Source: Thermoplasmatales archaeon
GTDB lineage: Archaea; Thermoplasmatota; E2; DHVEG-1
Assembly (NCBI GenBank): GCA_023128855.1
Contig: JAGMDE010000043.1
Coordinates: 1 to 16,242, forward strand
Direction of reading: 5' to 3'
DNA length: 16,242 nucleotides
The notes beneath the pieces are model-generated. The model worked only from the letters and a program-made list of their open reading frames with translations, made no database searches and was not told where the DNA came from. This document shows positions 1-8,566 of this stretch, piece by piece. A program made the translations under genes and the position numbers. Numbering within the stretch: the stretch's first letter is position 1; each line of letters opens with the position of its first letter.

Positions 1-77
1 CTTTAAAACATAATTACACAAAACACTATGTAGAAAAAAACATTAATAACAAGCATATATCGGGGTTTGTGAAATAT

Positions 78-1424
78 ATGGATCCTGTTTGCCCTCTTGA
101 CTATAGATACGGAAGAAAAGAGCTAAAAGACATTTTTGGCGAAACACGCCGACTTCAATATTTACTAGATGTAGAGGCAGCTCTTGCTCGTGCCCATGCT
201 AATGTTGGGAACATCCCCAAGAATGCTGCAAATGAGATTACAAAAAAGGCTTCTACCAAATATGTAAAAGTTGGTAGAGTCAACAAAATTGAATCTGAAA
301 CAAAACACGATATAATGGCTGTAACAAGAGCACTTGCAGAACAATGCTCAGGTGATGCTGGTAAATTCATTCATCTTGGAGCTACAAGTTATGATATTGT
401 TGATACTGCTAATGCGCTTCAGCTCGCAGAATCAACTGATTATATCAGAAAAGAGTTAAAGAATCTTAGAAAAACGCTTGTAAATCTTGCAAAGAAACAT
501 AAAAAAACAGTCATGGTTGGTCGAACCCATGGTCAGCATACAATTCCTATTACTTTTGGCCTCAAAATGGCCGGCTATGCTATGGAAGTAGACAGACACA
601 TGGAAAGATTATTTGAATGTAAAAGTCGACTTCTGGTTGGAAAGCTTTCTGGGGCTGTTGGAACTGGTGCAGCACTTGGCCCTAAAGCTTTGAAAATACA
701 AGAAGAAATGCTAAAAGAACTGAAACTTGGAGTTGAAGATATTGCCACGCAAATTGTGTGCCGTGACAGATATAATGAGCTACTTGGTGTTTTATGTAAC
801 ATCGCAACATCTATGGAGAAATTTGCAACAGAAATACGCAATTTACAGCGTGATGAAATAGGTGAAGTTGCAGAAGCTTTTGAAGCAAAGAAACAAGTTG
901 GCTCATCTACAATGCCGCATAAAAGAAATCCGATAACATGCGAGCAGATTTGTGGTCTTTCTAGAGTTGTTCGTGGATTTATTATTCCAACATATGAAAA
1001 CGCAATTCAGTGGCATGAACGTGATCTATGTAATTCTTCTTCTGAACGTTTCATTCTTCCGCATTCAATTATTTTGACTGACTGGGTGGTTTACAAAACA
1101 AACGATGTTTTCAAAAATATAAAGGTTTTTCCAGATAGAATGAAGAAGAATATGGAGATTTCTAAAGGACTTCCAATGGCTGAGTCACTTATGACAACGC
1201 TTATTGGAAAAGGCATGGGACGTGGAGATGCCCATGAGCTTATGAGAAAAACCGCACTCAAAGCTGCTGCTGAAAATAAAACTTTGAAAGAAGTATTTGC
1301 TCAGGAAAACAAAAAATTAAAACTACTAAGTAATAAAGAGATTGACTCTGCATTAAAACCTGAAAATTATCTTGGTGCAACTGAAAAATTAATTGATAAA
1401 GTAATCAAAAAACTAGAGAGATAA
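78..1424 (+). CDS. purB: Adenylosuccinate lyase
   Basis: This cytosolic enzyme of the fumarase/aspartase superfamily acts twice in purine synthesis: it splits SAICAR to AICAR plus fumarate, and adenylosuccinate to AMP plus fumarate. The superfamily signature SSTMPHKRNP is at residues 276-285 and includes the flexible-loop catalytic serine. An upstream GRTHGQH motif near residue 148 supplies the conserved histidine region. At 448 aa it has normal length for the family, and the N terminus (PLDYRYG) matches the usual family start. I chose ATG 78 because the GGGG at 62-65 is at a usable distance from it. A GTG at 69 would add three residues but lies only 3 nt from that motif. It is followed 7 bp later by tyrS, so the two are probably cotranscribed. 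The assignment is secure; only the start is uncertain. Confidence 0.96.
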   Translation: MDPVCPLDYRYGRKELKDIFGETRRLQYLLDVEAALARAHANVGNIPKNAANEITKKASTKYVKVGRVNKIESETKHDIMAVTRALAEQCSGDAGKFIHLGATSYDIVDTANALQLAESTDYIRKELKNLRKTLVNLAKKHKKTVMVGRTHGQHTIPITFGLKMAGYAMEVDRHMERLFECKSRLLVGKLSGAVGTGAALGPKALKIQEEMLKELKLGVEDIATQIVCRDRYNELLGVLCNIATSMEKFATEIRNLQRDEIGEVAEAFEAKKQVGSSTMPHKRNPITCEQICGLSRVVRGFIIPTYENAIQWHERDLCNSSSERFILPHSIILTDWVVYKTNDVFKNIKVFPDRMKKNMEISKGLPMAESLMTTLIGKGMGRGDAHELMRKTALKAAAENKTLKEVFAQENKKLKLLSNKEIDSALKPENYLGATEKLIDKVIKKLER

Positions 1425-1431
1425 AGATATC

Positions 1432-2469
1432 ATGGGAAAAATTGAAACTCTTACAGCAAATGCCGAAGAAATCGTTACAATTGATGAGTTAAAAGAAGTG
1501 TTAAAAAGGAGTAAACCAAAAGGATATATTGGTTTTGAACCATCTGGAACTGTTCATTTGGGCTGGAAGATTTGTACAAATAAGATAAGAGATTTTATAG
1601 AATGTGGTTTTGATTTTACAGTATTACTTGCAGATTGGCATGCTTATATCAACGACAAGCTTGACGGAGATCTTGAAAAAATAAAACTCTGTGGAAAATA
1701 CATGGAAGACTGTTTCGCTGCTATGGGTGTTGATACAAGTAAAATAAAGTTTGTTTATACAAGTGATTATGTTAATGACCCTAAATATTGGGAACTTGTT
1801 TTGAGAACTTCAAAAGCAACATCTCTTGCTCGTGCTAAAAGATCCCTGCATATTATGGGCAGAGATGAAAAAGAAGCGGATAAAGATCTATCAAAGCTGT
1901 TTTACCCAGCGATGCAGGTTTCAGATATATTCTATCTAGATGTAGATGTTGCATATGGTGGAATGGATCAACGTCATGCCCATATGCTTGCAAGGGATGT
2001 TTCTAAAAAAATTGGGAAAAAACCACCGGTTGCAATTCATACTCCTCTTCTAACAGGTCTACAAGCAGGAGGTCGTATGACTCCTGTTGAAGTAAAGATG
2101 AGTAAGAGTAAACCTGAATCTATGATTTCTATTCATGATGATCCTGCAAGCGTAAAAAAGAAAATTAGTAAAGCGTTTTGTCCTGAAAAACAGGTTGAGG
2201 GAAATCCAATTCTTGAGATTTGTAAATTTGTGATTTTCCCTGAATTAAAGGACGAAGCTTTTTTAATTGAGAGACCTGAAAAGTTTGGCGGAAATCTAGA
2301 ATTTAAGTCCTATAAAGAATTAGAAGATACTTACGTTTCTGGTTTGCATCCTCTTGATTTAAAGAATGCAACCACTAGTTATATAAATAAAATTCTTGAA
2401 CCAGTTCACAAATATTTTGAGGACCATGATGAGAGTTACAATAAAATGAAAAAATTAGAGATTATATAA
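1432..2469 (+). CDS. tyrS: Tyrosyl-tRNA synthetase, archaeal/eukaryotic type
   Basis: A class I aminoacyl-tRNA synthetase that charges tRNA-Tyr with tyrosine in the cytosol. The HIGH-type motif appears as HLGW at residues 42-45 after the archaeal-style GFEPSG segment, and a full KMSKS loop is at 222-226. Other hallmarks of the archaeal family are LLADWHAY, YPAMQVSDI, GGMDQRHAHMLAR and the late EGNPI and RPEKFGG blocks. The length of 345 aa fits this short form, which lacks the bacterial S4-like C-terminal domain. TrpRS is the nearest alternative, but the YIGFEPSG and GGMDQR blocks favour TyrRS. It follows purB by 7 bp. Its last 8 bp overlap the 3' end of the convergent M14 peptidase gene, leaving no room for a separate terminator. 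Confidence 0.95.
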   Translation: MGKIETLTANAEEIVTIDELKEVLKRSKPKGYIGFEPSGTVHLGWKICTNKIRDFIECGFDFTVLLADWHAYINDKLDGDLEKIKLCGKYMEDCFAAMGVDTSKIKFVYTSDYVNDPKYWELVLRTSKATSLARAKRSLHIMGRDEKEADKDLSKLFYPAMQVSDIFYLDVDVAYGGMDQRHAHMLARDVSKKIGKKPPVAIHTPLLTGLQAGGRMTPVEVKMSKSKPESMISIHDDPASVKKKISKAFCPEKQVEGNPILEICKFVIFPELKDEAFLIERPEKFGGNLEFKSYKELEDTYVSGLHPLDLKNATTSYINKILEPVHKYFEDHDESYNKMKKLEII

Positions 2470-3622
2470 CCATTTTTTTACTAATATAATTCCCATTCTC
2501 GTTCATTTCCATAGCTCTTTCTGCAAGATAGAGATTTACTAAAAGATGAGTCTCACAAGTCTCAAACATAGGTGTACCCTCTATGGAATCAAGTTCAAAA
2601 ATAAAATGGATAGAGTTGTGTACACCATATATCCAATCAGTAAAAGCGCCAAAAGTATAATACCAATGACTCCCTTGGGAGATTTCAAAGTCATTTATTT
2701 TAGAGATGCCTTCTGCAATTGATAAAAATATTTGTTCATCTTGAGGAGGGTTTTTTGTCCAACCCCAAGGGTATAGAATTGTTTTACCTTTTGAATGATA
2801 ATCAATCCCAGTTATTATATCATGATTTTCTACAAAATCCCTGATTGATTCGGTTTCATTCTCACTAAATGCAGATGGACCTCTATAGGTTCCATTCCCA
2901 ATTTCATCAAATCCCCAAAAATCAAAAATAGGAAACCTAACTCCTGGAGCTTTTCCAGAGTCAATCAAATAATAAATTGGATGTTTATCAAATTCTTCCC
3001 ATTTATAACCAAAATTTCTGTTTATATCAACACCGCGAAACAACCATTTTCCTAGAATACAGTCATTAGGTCTTCTATTTTTTCTAGTTCCAACTTCACA
3101 ACCATCTGGATTAACCATTGGAATAAAATATAATTCAGTATTGTTAACAATATATCTAATATGCATTGTAAAAGACTCATTAACATTCAAATATGTATAA
3201 TTTTCAGCAATAGCCTTTAATGAGTAAATTGTCACCTGAAAACCAATCTTCTCATTACCATGCATACCACCAGTAAATAAAACCTCAGGTTCAGTTTCAT
3301 TAATCTCAACATTATCAGAAATCTTCACCAACCAGATATCTCTACCCTGATACGTTTTACCTAGAGATTCATACATAAATATATTTGAATAATCTTGTTG
3401 AAGTTCACCTAAAAGCTCTGTTAATTCATCATATGAGTAATAATGCACATCTTTTTCTAAACACTTATTTTCAATTAGCTTTTCAAGTTTAACTTGTGAA
3501 ATTGTAGTAATTATTTCATTATCAAAAACTTCATTACTATTTGTTTTTGATACACTAGTGGCACTCAAAAAGATAATATATATAACAAACAAAGCCCCGA
3601 TTATATTCAAATTTTTTCTCAT
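2462..3622 (-). CDS. Secreted M14-family zinc carboxypeptidase
   Basis: A probable exported metallocarboxypeptidase that removes C-terminal amino acids from peptides outside the cell. Residues 1-22 form a signal peptide (basic MRKN, then a hydrophobic core). The zinc ligands are recognisable as H121 and E124 in GGMHGNE and H276 in DYHSKG. NRNF at 201-204 holds the substrate-binding arginine, NPDG is at 171-174, and E343 in FELD is the likely catalytic glutamate. All key residues are intact over 386 aa. A strong GGAGG (3629-3633) lies 6 nt before ATG 3622. It does not carry the C-terminal tail seen in the secreted proteins to the right. A degraded second copy of its 5' end lies at 5467-5799. 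Substrate preference cannot be read from the sequence. Confidence 0.93.
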   Translation of the reverse strand: MRKNLNIIGALFVIYIIFLSATSVSKTNSNEVFDNEIITTISQVKLEKLIENKCLEKDVHYYSYDELTELLGELQQDYSNIFMYESLGKTYQGRDIWLVKISDNVEINETEPEVLFTGGMHGNEKIGFQVTIYSLKAIAENYTYLNVNESFTMHIRYIVNNTELYFIPMVNPDGCEVGTRKNRRPNDCILGKWLFRGVDINRNFGYKWEEFDKHPIYYLIDSGKAPGVRFPIFDFWGFDEIGNGTYRGPSAFSENETESIRDFVENHDIITGIDYHSKGKTILYPWGWTKNPPQDEQIFLSIAEGISKINDFEISQGSHWYYTFGAFTDWIYGVHNSIHFIFELDSIEGTPMFETCETHLLVNLYLAERAMEMNENGNYISKKMVI

Positions 3623-3675
3623 TTAATTCCTCCTTTTAATATTCATATATAGTTTTGGAAATAATCTGGTATAAA

Positions 3676-3683
3676 CTTTATAG
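3676..3683 (-). promoter_or_regulatory. Candidate TATA box for the M14 peptidase gene
   Basis: The - strand reads CTATAAAG, about 57 bp before the ATG. Transcription starting about 25 bp downstream would give a leader of about 30 nt that includes the GGAGG site. A second AT-rich element (3644-3652) is too near the start codon to serve. Confidence 0.35.
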
Positions 3684-3761
3684 AGCAGTGATTGAATCTT
3701 AATAAGATGTAAACGAAAAAAATCTTACTCCGATTTTTTAATAGCTCTACTATTTTTCAAG

Positions 3762-3971
3762 CTATCTATCAAACATATCAATAAATTCTGGATTTAAACA
3801 AGACTTTAATTTTCTAAATATATAAGAATTTATTTCTGAAACCTTAATATTTTTTTCCCGTATTTGTTCGAACCCTTCATATTCACTCATAACCTCTTTT
3901 AGTATATCCTCTTGAAAACTATCAAGATCAAATAAATATTCATTAACACAATAGCAAATAGGTTTAATCAA
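3762..3971 (-). CDS. Possible small protein, 69 aa, function unknown
   Basis: An open frame between the CapA-like gene and the M14 gene, on the same strand, starting 35 bp after the CapA-like stop. It reads as a soluble, charged, mostly helical protein with three cysteines (two as CYC near the N terminus) and no signal peptide or membrane segment. I do not recognise the family. The only usable start is TTG 3971, with AAAAAGG directly upstream and almost no spacing. The frame stays open further upstream without an ATG or GTG, so the gene may be the remnant of a longer one. The amino-acid mix looks protein-like rather than random, but evidence for translation is weak. Confidence 0.3.
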   Translation of the reverse strand: MIKPICYCVNEYLFDLDSFQEDILKEVMSEYEGFEQIREKNIKVSEINSYIFRKLKSCLNPEFIDMFDR

Positions 3972-4006
3972 ACCTTTTTCAATTGATCTTACAACAAATT
4001 TATTTT

Positions 4007-5461
4007 TTATTTTTGTGATATCCAGCGTTTATAAATAATGCATTCCAAAAGAAAATCGTTAATATATGTGAGCCGTTTTTTAAAATCTGTTAAGTAATAA
4101 TGAGATAGTATTATACGAGCCATTGTATTTCTTTCAAATACAATTTGAATAATATTTCTTGTTTTCTCAAATTCTGAACCTTTAGCAACGATTATAGATG
4201 TAATATTATCTTGATTTTCATAGGAAAAAATTGGGATGTATGAAATGTTATGAACTAAGATAACTCCGTTGCTATTTTTTACTATATTGATAAATCCTAT
4301 GATTGAAACTAATTGATTACTAAACTTATCTGGTTCGTAACCACCTCGATAAAGAATATTTCCCAAATTATAAATGATAAATGTTTTTCTTCCATCATCT
4401 GTATTGTACGTATCTATTGGTTGTAAAACGTGAGTGCCATGTCCTACTATGACATCTGCACCTGATTCTAAGAAACGTTGAGCTAATTTTTTTTGGAGAT
4501 TCGATGGTTCATGCCTTTTGTATATTCCAAAATGTGCTGATACAACTACAATATCTGACAGATTTTTTGCTTTTTCAATCCCGTTACAGAATTTTTTTAT
4601 GTTATATTCAATAGGCGCATTATTTGATGATAAATAATAGATTTGTCTACTACAAAATTCATCTGCTGGACCTAATTTACCTACATGAAAGGGTAATAAA
4701 ATGGGGCTTCTGACAAAAGGATCTAGCTCTGCAGTAATAGCTAAAAATGCAATTTTTATACCGTTTACTACTTTTATAGTATACGGTTCGTTATCTGGAT
4801 ATCCATCCTCATTATGATCGATAATTTCGTCATATCTCAATGTTCCAATAAAATCAAGATTTACTTTTCTTAAAGAATCTATTGTAGCATCAATACCATT
4901 TGATCCTCTATTGTTATAATGATTGTTTGCAGTGCTTACAATATCAAAACCAACATTCTTTAATGCTAACGCAAAAGCTGGATGTGTGTTAGTTGACCTT
5001 GGCCCAACACCGCCTGTATATGCTTTCCCATCGAAAATAATACCCGGCTCTACATTAATTTTTTTACACAGAGGTCTATCGTTCTCATCCAGATACCATT
5101 CTTTTGTTAATCCTTCTGCGATATTTGTTTCTAGATTACAAAATGCAAGATCAGCAGATGAAATATTCTCCTTAACTTCTTTACTGAACAATCCTTCAAA
5201 ACCACTTGCTACTCTTTCATATGGATCTGTAATAGAACTATTCATCAATTGGACAGCAGATGATATTACTTCTCTTGCCATTATGGTATCACCTGCAACA
5301 GCAATTTTTACTTGTAGTGTTTCGTTTGATGTCATCTCAGTTGTTGGATGTCCTGTAACCAAGGAAATTTGTTTCATTCCTCCTATAAAAAAGTTTAATG
5401 TTATAAAAAATATCAATATTATCACCAGCCCTCTCCTTAAAAAATATCTTTTTTCATTCAT
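4007..5461 (-). CDS. CapA-like (PGA_cap family) membrane-anchored phosphoesterase-fold protein
   Basis: A member of the CapA/PgsA group, which has a calcineurin-like metallophosphatase fold and is linked in bacteria to poly-gamma-glutamate capsule making or handling. An N-terminal hydrophobic segment (about residues 10-28) follows basic residues, so the catalytic domain should face outside. Family motifs appear in order: AGDTIMAR near residue 57, CNLETN near 108, ANNHYNNRG near 178, VVVSAHFG, VIVGHGTHVLQP and IYNLGNIL. The length of 484 aa is normal. I chose ATG 5461 because GGAG at 5470-5473 lies 8 nt upstream; a GTG at 5470 overlaps that site. Its start abuts the end of a broken M14 gene, so the two may share a transcript. 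No partner capsule genes (PgsB/C-like) are in the window, so the substrate is unknown. Confidence 0.88.
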   Translation of the reverse strand: MNEKRYFLRRGLVIILIFFITLNFFIGGMKQISLVTGHPTTEMTSNETLQVKIAVAGDTIMAREVISSAVQLMNSSITDPYERVASGFEGLFSKEVKENISSADLAFCNLETNIAEGLTKEWYLDENDRPLCKKINVEPGIIFDGKAYTGGVGPRSTNTHPAFALALKNVGFDIVSTANNHYNNRGSNGIDATIDSLRKVNLDFIGTLRYDEIIDHNEDGYPDNEPYTIKVVNGIKIAFLAITAELDPFVRSPILLPFHVGKLGPADEFCSRQIYYLSSNNAPIEYNIKKFCNGIEKAKNLSDIVVVSAHFGIYKRHEPSNLQKKLAQRFLESGADVIVGHGTHVLQPIDTYNTDDGRKTFIIYNLGNILYRGGYEPDKFSNQLVSIIGFINIVKNSNGVILVHNISYIPIFSYENQDNITSIIVAKGSEFEKTRNIIQIVFERNTMARIILSHYYLTDFKKRLTYINDFLLECIIYKRWISQK

Positions 5462-5466
5462 TTTTT

Positions 5467-5799
5467 TCACTCCATTTTCATGTTATCCCAAGTAAAAAAC
5501 ACTTCAGGTTCATCTTCTTCGTCATTAGTTACGTTATCAGATATTTTTACAAGCCAAAGGTCACGTCCCTCATGGGATTTTCCAATAGACTCATAATAAA
5601 ATATATCTGAATATTCTTGATAGAGATCCTCTAGTACATCAGTTAACTCATCATGAGTATAGTAATGAACATCTTTTTGTATAAAGCTAGATTCACTTCT
5701 TGAAGAATTTGCATTGGTATTAATTGCAAATATTGTGCAAACTAAAAAAAATGTTATTAGTAATGAAAATATTTTAAATTTGTAGGTTTTATTTTTCAT
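5467..5799 (-). pseudogene. Truncated M14 carboxypeptidase, N-terminal part only
   Basis: This 110-aa frame matches the first third of the intact M14 gene at 2462-3622: KDVHYYxxDELT, YESxGKxxxGRDxWLVKISDN and EPEVxFT align closely. It has its own signal peptide (basic start, hydrophobic core at about residues 10-26). The match ends where the intact gene encodes GGMHGNE, the first zinc-binding motif. Here the reading is TWDNMKME and then a stop, and the DNA still resembles the HGNE codons with small insertions and deletions. All catalytic residues are therefore missing. The rest of the peptidase is absent; the CapA-like gene begins immediately. It is probably a decayed duplicate, although the intact 5' part could still be translated as a short secreted peptide. 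No ribosome binding site is seen before ATG 5799. Confidence 0.75.
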
Positions 5800-5823
5800 T
5801 GTTATAATGTTATGTAACTATAA

Positions 5824-5835
5824 CAATATAAATAG
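5824..5835 (-). promoter_or_regulatory. Candidate TATA box before the truncated M14 gene
   Basis: The - strand reads CTATTTATATTG, centred about 30 bp before ATG 5799. That spacing would place the transcript start at or next to the ATG, consistent with a leaderless mRNA and with the lack of a ribosome binding site. The same promoter may now drive the CapA-like gene. Confidence 0.4.
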
Positions 5836-5871
5836 TTTATGTCCAATTTTTATTACTCAAGATAAAATCAT

Positions 5872-7242
5872 TTAATATTTCAAGGCATAAATCTTTGAAG
5901 ATAATTTTAGAGAGACATACAATACGAATATTTCGATCAATAGAATAAACAAGTAAACTAAGATATAGTAATCAAATATATTTTCAACAAAATAACCTAA
6001 ATATGCACCTGATCCTAAAACAACAAAAAGAATCATTGAAATACTATAGATAAGCATAACATCTGACTTTTTACCAGCGTATTTTACACCGAGTGGAGCC
6101 GATATAATTACGCAGGCGATAAATGAATAAATTAAAAACCATGTTAAAAAAACGATATTGTCAAAACCCATAAAAATTGAAATATAGGGAATGAAAGGGA
6201 CTGCTGAAATAAAACACAATGCAAGGGCTGATGTTTTTCCAAATATTAAAGCATCGTTACTAACTGGAACATGTCTAATTATCCACATTGTATTTTCTTC
6301 ATTTAAAAATAAGTTTAACCCTGGAAAAACTGCTGTATATACTACTACAATAAAAACACCCATAAAAACAAACATCGAAGGTAGAAAACCACCATATACC
6401 TCCAATAATGCTTCAGGGACTAAAAGTTCATCACCATAAACATAAAGATAACCAGAACCAAAACCAACAATAGACGAGGTAAAAACAAAGCTGAAAAAAA
6501 GCTTATCTCTCCAAATTACAGTTGTTTCTCTATAAAAAATTGCTTTTATGACTGATCTAACCTTAATTTGAACTTTCTCTTTTATTCTCTCTTTCCGTCT
6601 AATAAATTGATGAGAAGTCATTGCATTTTTTAGGCTCCACCTAATGTGTAGCAATGCTAAAGGAAGAGTTGAAGAAATAAAAAGAGGTTCTCTTGAATAA
6701 TAGTAAAATCCTAATAACACAAAGGTTGGGATAAGTCTGTATCTTTTTGGTGAGAAAAAGTTAATACAAATAGTACAGCCCAAACATATTGCGATAATGA
6801 CACCAAGTGTAAATACTAAATATTCTACTGGGTAAAATATGCCAACTCTAAAAATAGTCAGAAATAAAAGATACAATGAGGAAAATGAAAGCCAAATAGT
6901 TAAATTAATAATTAAAATTGAAAAAAATATTTCAAAAATTGTCTTCCTTTGTTTAATACCAGTTGATAATGGATATTGAACTTCATCTGAATTTATAAAA
7001 AACCTATAGAAATCTACACCTGATTTTAAGAAAAAGATAAAAACCACCATAAAGTAGATGTCTTCTAAACATACATCAAGTTTTGTTTCAATTATTTGTA
7101 AAAAATATGTTATAAATGCAAAAATTAAAACTGAAAAAATCATCATTATTGTAAAAACGATGTAAAGAACTGGGGATTCCTTCATCTTTGAGATAAGACT
7201 TCGAGTGTTTTGTTTTATCAATACCTTTGTTGTTTCAAACAT
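5872..7242 (-). CDS. ABC transporter permease (ABC-2-like)
   Basis: The membrane subunit of a two-gene ABC transporter. The 456-aa product is almost wholly hydrophobic with about ten or more predicted membrane helices, in two halves joined by a basic cytoplasmic stretch near residues 210-235 (rich in R and K, including RRKERIKEK). A short soluble start precedes the first helix near residue 25. I see no large extracellular domain. Its start overlaps the end of the ATPase gene by 8 bp, so the two are translationally linked. The partner is of the drug/antibiotic-export type (DrrA/CcmA-like), which suggests export rather than uptake. Nothing in the sequence identifies the substrate. The family is too variable for a more exact name. 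Confidence 0.85.
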   Translation of the reverse strand: MFETTKVLIKQNTRSLISKMKESPVLYIVFTIMMIFSVLIFAFITYFLQIIETKLDVCLEDIYFMVVFIFFLKSGVDFYRFFINSDEVQYPLSTGIKQRKTIFEIFFSILIINLTIWLSFSSLYLLFLTIFRVGIFYPVEYLVFTLGVIIAICLGCTICINFFSPKRYRLIPTFVLLGFYYYSREPLFISSTLPLALLHIRWSLKNAMTSHQFIRRKERIKEKVQIKVRSVIKAIFYRETTVIWRDKLFFSFVFTSSIVGFGSGYLYVYGDELLVPEALLEVYGGFLPSMFVFMGVFIVVVYTAVFPGLNLFLNEENTMWIIRHVPVSNDALIFGKTSALALCFISAVPFIPYISIFMGFDNIVFLTWFLIYSFIACVIISAPLGVKYAGKKSDVMLIYSISMILFVVLGSGAYLGYFVENIFDYYILVYLFILLIEIFVLYVSLKLSSKIYALKY

Positions 7243-7939
7243 TCATTTCATCCTTTGAATGAAAATAAGTTTCCTCGATACTCCCATATTTTGATACCAG
7301 TTTTGATACCTCATCAAATAGTATCACTTTCCCCCTCATGAGAATATAAACAAGGTCAGCAACTTGTTCGACAAGCTGAGTTGAATGTGTAGCAATAACT
7401 GTAGATCCCTTTTTCATTTTGATAAAATCTTGAACTCTTCTTGAAGTAAGAGGATCAAGCCCATAAACTGGTTCATCAAGAAGAAGGTTGTTTGGATCAT
7501 GCATAATTGCAGTTGTAATTGAAATTTTTTGTTTCATACCCTTTGAATATGTACCAATTTCGTAATCCAGAGAGTCATAAATTCCAATTGTTTTTGTGAT
7601 TTCGTTTATTTTATCTTCAGCGTTTTGTATTTTTCTTAGTGACGCTATGTAGAATAAAAATTCTCTACCTGTAAGTCTATCATACATCTCTGGCATTTCT
7701 GGCAAGTATCCAATCCTTTCACGTGCTTTTACAGATTCTTTGTTAATTGAAAAACCATCAACAATTACCTCGCCCGAATCATATGGTAAAATTCCTACAC
7801 AAATTTTTAGAAGAGTACTTTTACCTGCTCCGTTTTCTCCCATTATTGCAATTACATGAGAGTCTTCAAATTTAAAATTCACACCTCTAAGTGCATTTAT
7901 TTTACCATAATTTTTAGAAACGTTATTGACTATAATCAT
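7235..7939 (-). CDS. ABC transporter ATP-binding protein
   Basis: The ATPase subunit that powers the adjoining permease. Walker A is GENGAGKST at 34-42. The GYLPExPxMYxRLTGxEFL region at 78-95 is typical of export ATPases of the DrrA/CcmA group. The signature reads YSKGMKQ at 131-137, Walker B with catalytic glutamate is LLLDEP at 152-157 (E156), the D-loop is GLDP, and the switch histidine is H185 in ATHST. The length of 234 aa gives a single nucleotide-binding domain, so the working unit should be a dimer with the permease. No ribosome binding site precedes ATG 7939, and a TATA-like element about 28 bp upstream suggests a leaderless transcript. It is the first gene of the operon. Confidence 0.95.
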   Translation of the reverse strand: MIIVNNVSKNYGKINALRGVNFKFEDSHVIAIMGENGAGKSTLLKICVGILPYDSGEVIVDGFSINKESVKARERIGYLPEMPEMYDRLTGREFLFYIASLRKIQNAEDKINEITKTIGIYDSLDYEIGTYSKGMKQKISITTAIMHDPNNLLLDEPVYGLDPLTSRRVQDFIKMKKGSTVIATHSTQLVEQVADLVYILMRGKVILFDEVSKLVSKYGSIEETYFHSKDEMNV

Positions 7940-7963
7940 TTTGTAAATGGCATACTATTCCAT

Positions 7964-7971
7964 GATAAAAA
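7964..7971 (-). promoter_or_regulatory. Candidate TATA box for the ABC transporter operon
   Basis: The - strand reads TTTTTATC at 25-32 bp before ATG 7939. This position puts the transcript start at the start codon and agrees with the absence of a ribosome binding site. Confidence 0.35.
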
Positions 7972-8064
7972 GTTGTGCGAAAGATGCTACCAAAATTGAT
8001 AATTCGTAACGTGAATAAGCCTAAACGACTGTTTTATTAGTTTACAAGGTACTAAAATAAGATA

Positions 8065-8475
8065 TTATTTTACTTCACATGAGTAGCATCTTTTGTCGTG
8101 AACGCAAATAACTCCGCCACATTTTGGGCATTTCCAACGTTCTCTTTCTTTTTTTACAAATTTATCTATACCATTTTTTTGAATATATTCTAAATTTTCA
8201 ATCATACTCATTCCATATTTTGTTCTATAACGCGTATCAAGTTTCTTTAGATTTTCACATGGAAAAACATTACATTCAAAACAATACTCTAGTTCTTTGT
8301 TTAATAATTTTTTACAATGTTTTTTAAGAAAAGCACATTGTTTATCTCTTGGTCTACAGCCTGTACAAGTAATTTTTCTTTTTCTGCCATTTACAGCGTA
8401 ACCAAAAAATCCAATGCATATACCACAGTTCATTCCACATGGCGCTATAAGCTCTTTTTCAAATTTTTCACTCAT
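8065..8475 (-). CDS. DUF3795-like cysteine-rich protein with C-terminal zinc ribbon
   Basis: A soluble 136-aa protein with fifteen cysteines. The first part matches the DUF3795 pattern: APCGMNCGIC (C13, C17, C20), CTGC (C37, C40), C47, C54, then CFECNVFPC (C65, C68, C73), followed by the usual helical segment LDTRYRTKYGMSMIENL. The last 25 residues add a separate zinc-ribbon-like motif with C116, C119, C124, C130 and C133. The cysteines could bind zinc or an iron-sulfur cluster. DUF3795 proteins are common in anaerobic archaea and bacteria and have no established biochemical role that I can name. No ribosome binding site precedes ATG 8475. It is divergent from the CBS-domain gene, the two sharing a 91-bp intergenic region. 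Confidence 0.85.
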   Translation of the reverse strand: MSEKFEKELIAPCGMNCGICIGFFGYAVNGRKRKITCTGCRPRDKQCAFLKKHCKKLLNKELEYCFECNVFPCENLKKLDTRYRTKYGMSMIENLEYIQKNGIDKFVKKERERWKCPKCGGVICVHDKRCYSCEVK

Positions 8476-8566
8476 ATTTTATATATTATTCTCTATTAGT
8501 TTTTAATGGTTTATACAATAAACTATTTATCTTCATTTTAGATTTGAAAAACAGGTAGATAAAGGT

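Noticed and set aside
155..841. Two - strand frames inside purB
   Set aside because: They are antisense to a fully conserved purB and show no features of their own.
2462..2520. C terminus of the M14 peptidase considered as another tail
   Set aside because: It ends ERAMEMNENGNYISKKMVI, which is polar and lacks the FP and RLL positions of the shared tail.
4923..5495. 190-aa open frame on the + strand
   Set aside because: It lies antisense to the CapA-like gene, whose family motifs are clear, and its own translation shows no recognisable domain or ribosome site.
5728..5742. ATTGTGCAAAC, similar to the intergenic repeat unit
   Set aside because: It lies in the signal-peptide codons of the truncated M14 gene, is isolated, and lacks the TTTA start and the 20-bp neighbours, so it is probably chance.
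8124..8499. Two + strand frames opposite the DUF3795 gene
   Set aside because: The - strand frame has a regular cysteine pattern typical of its family; the + strand frames have none and lack ribosome sites.
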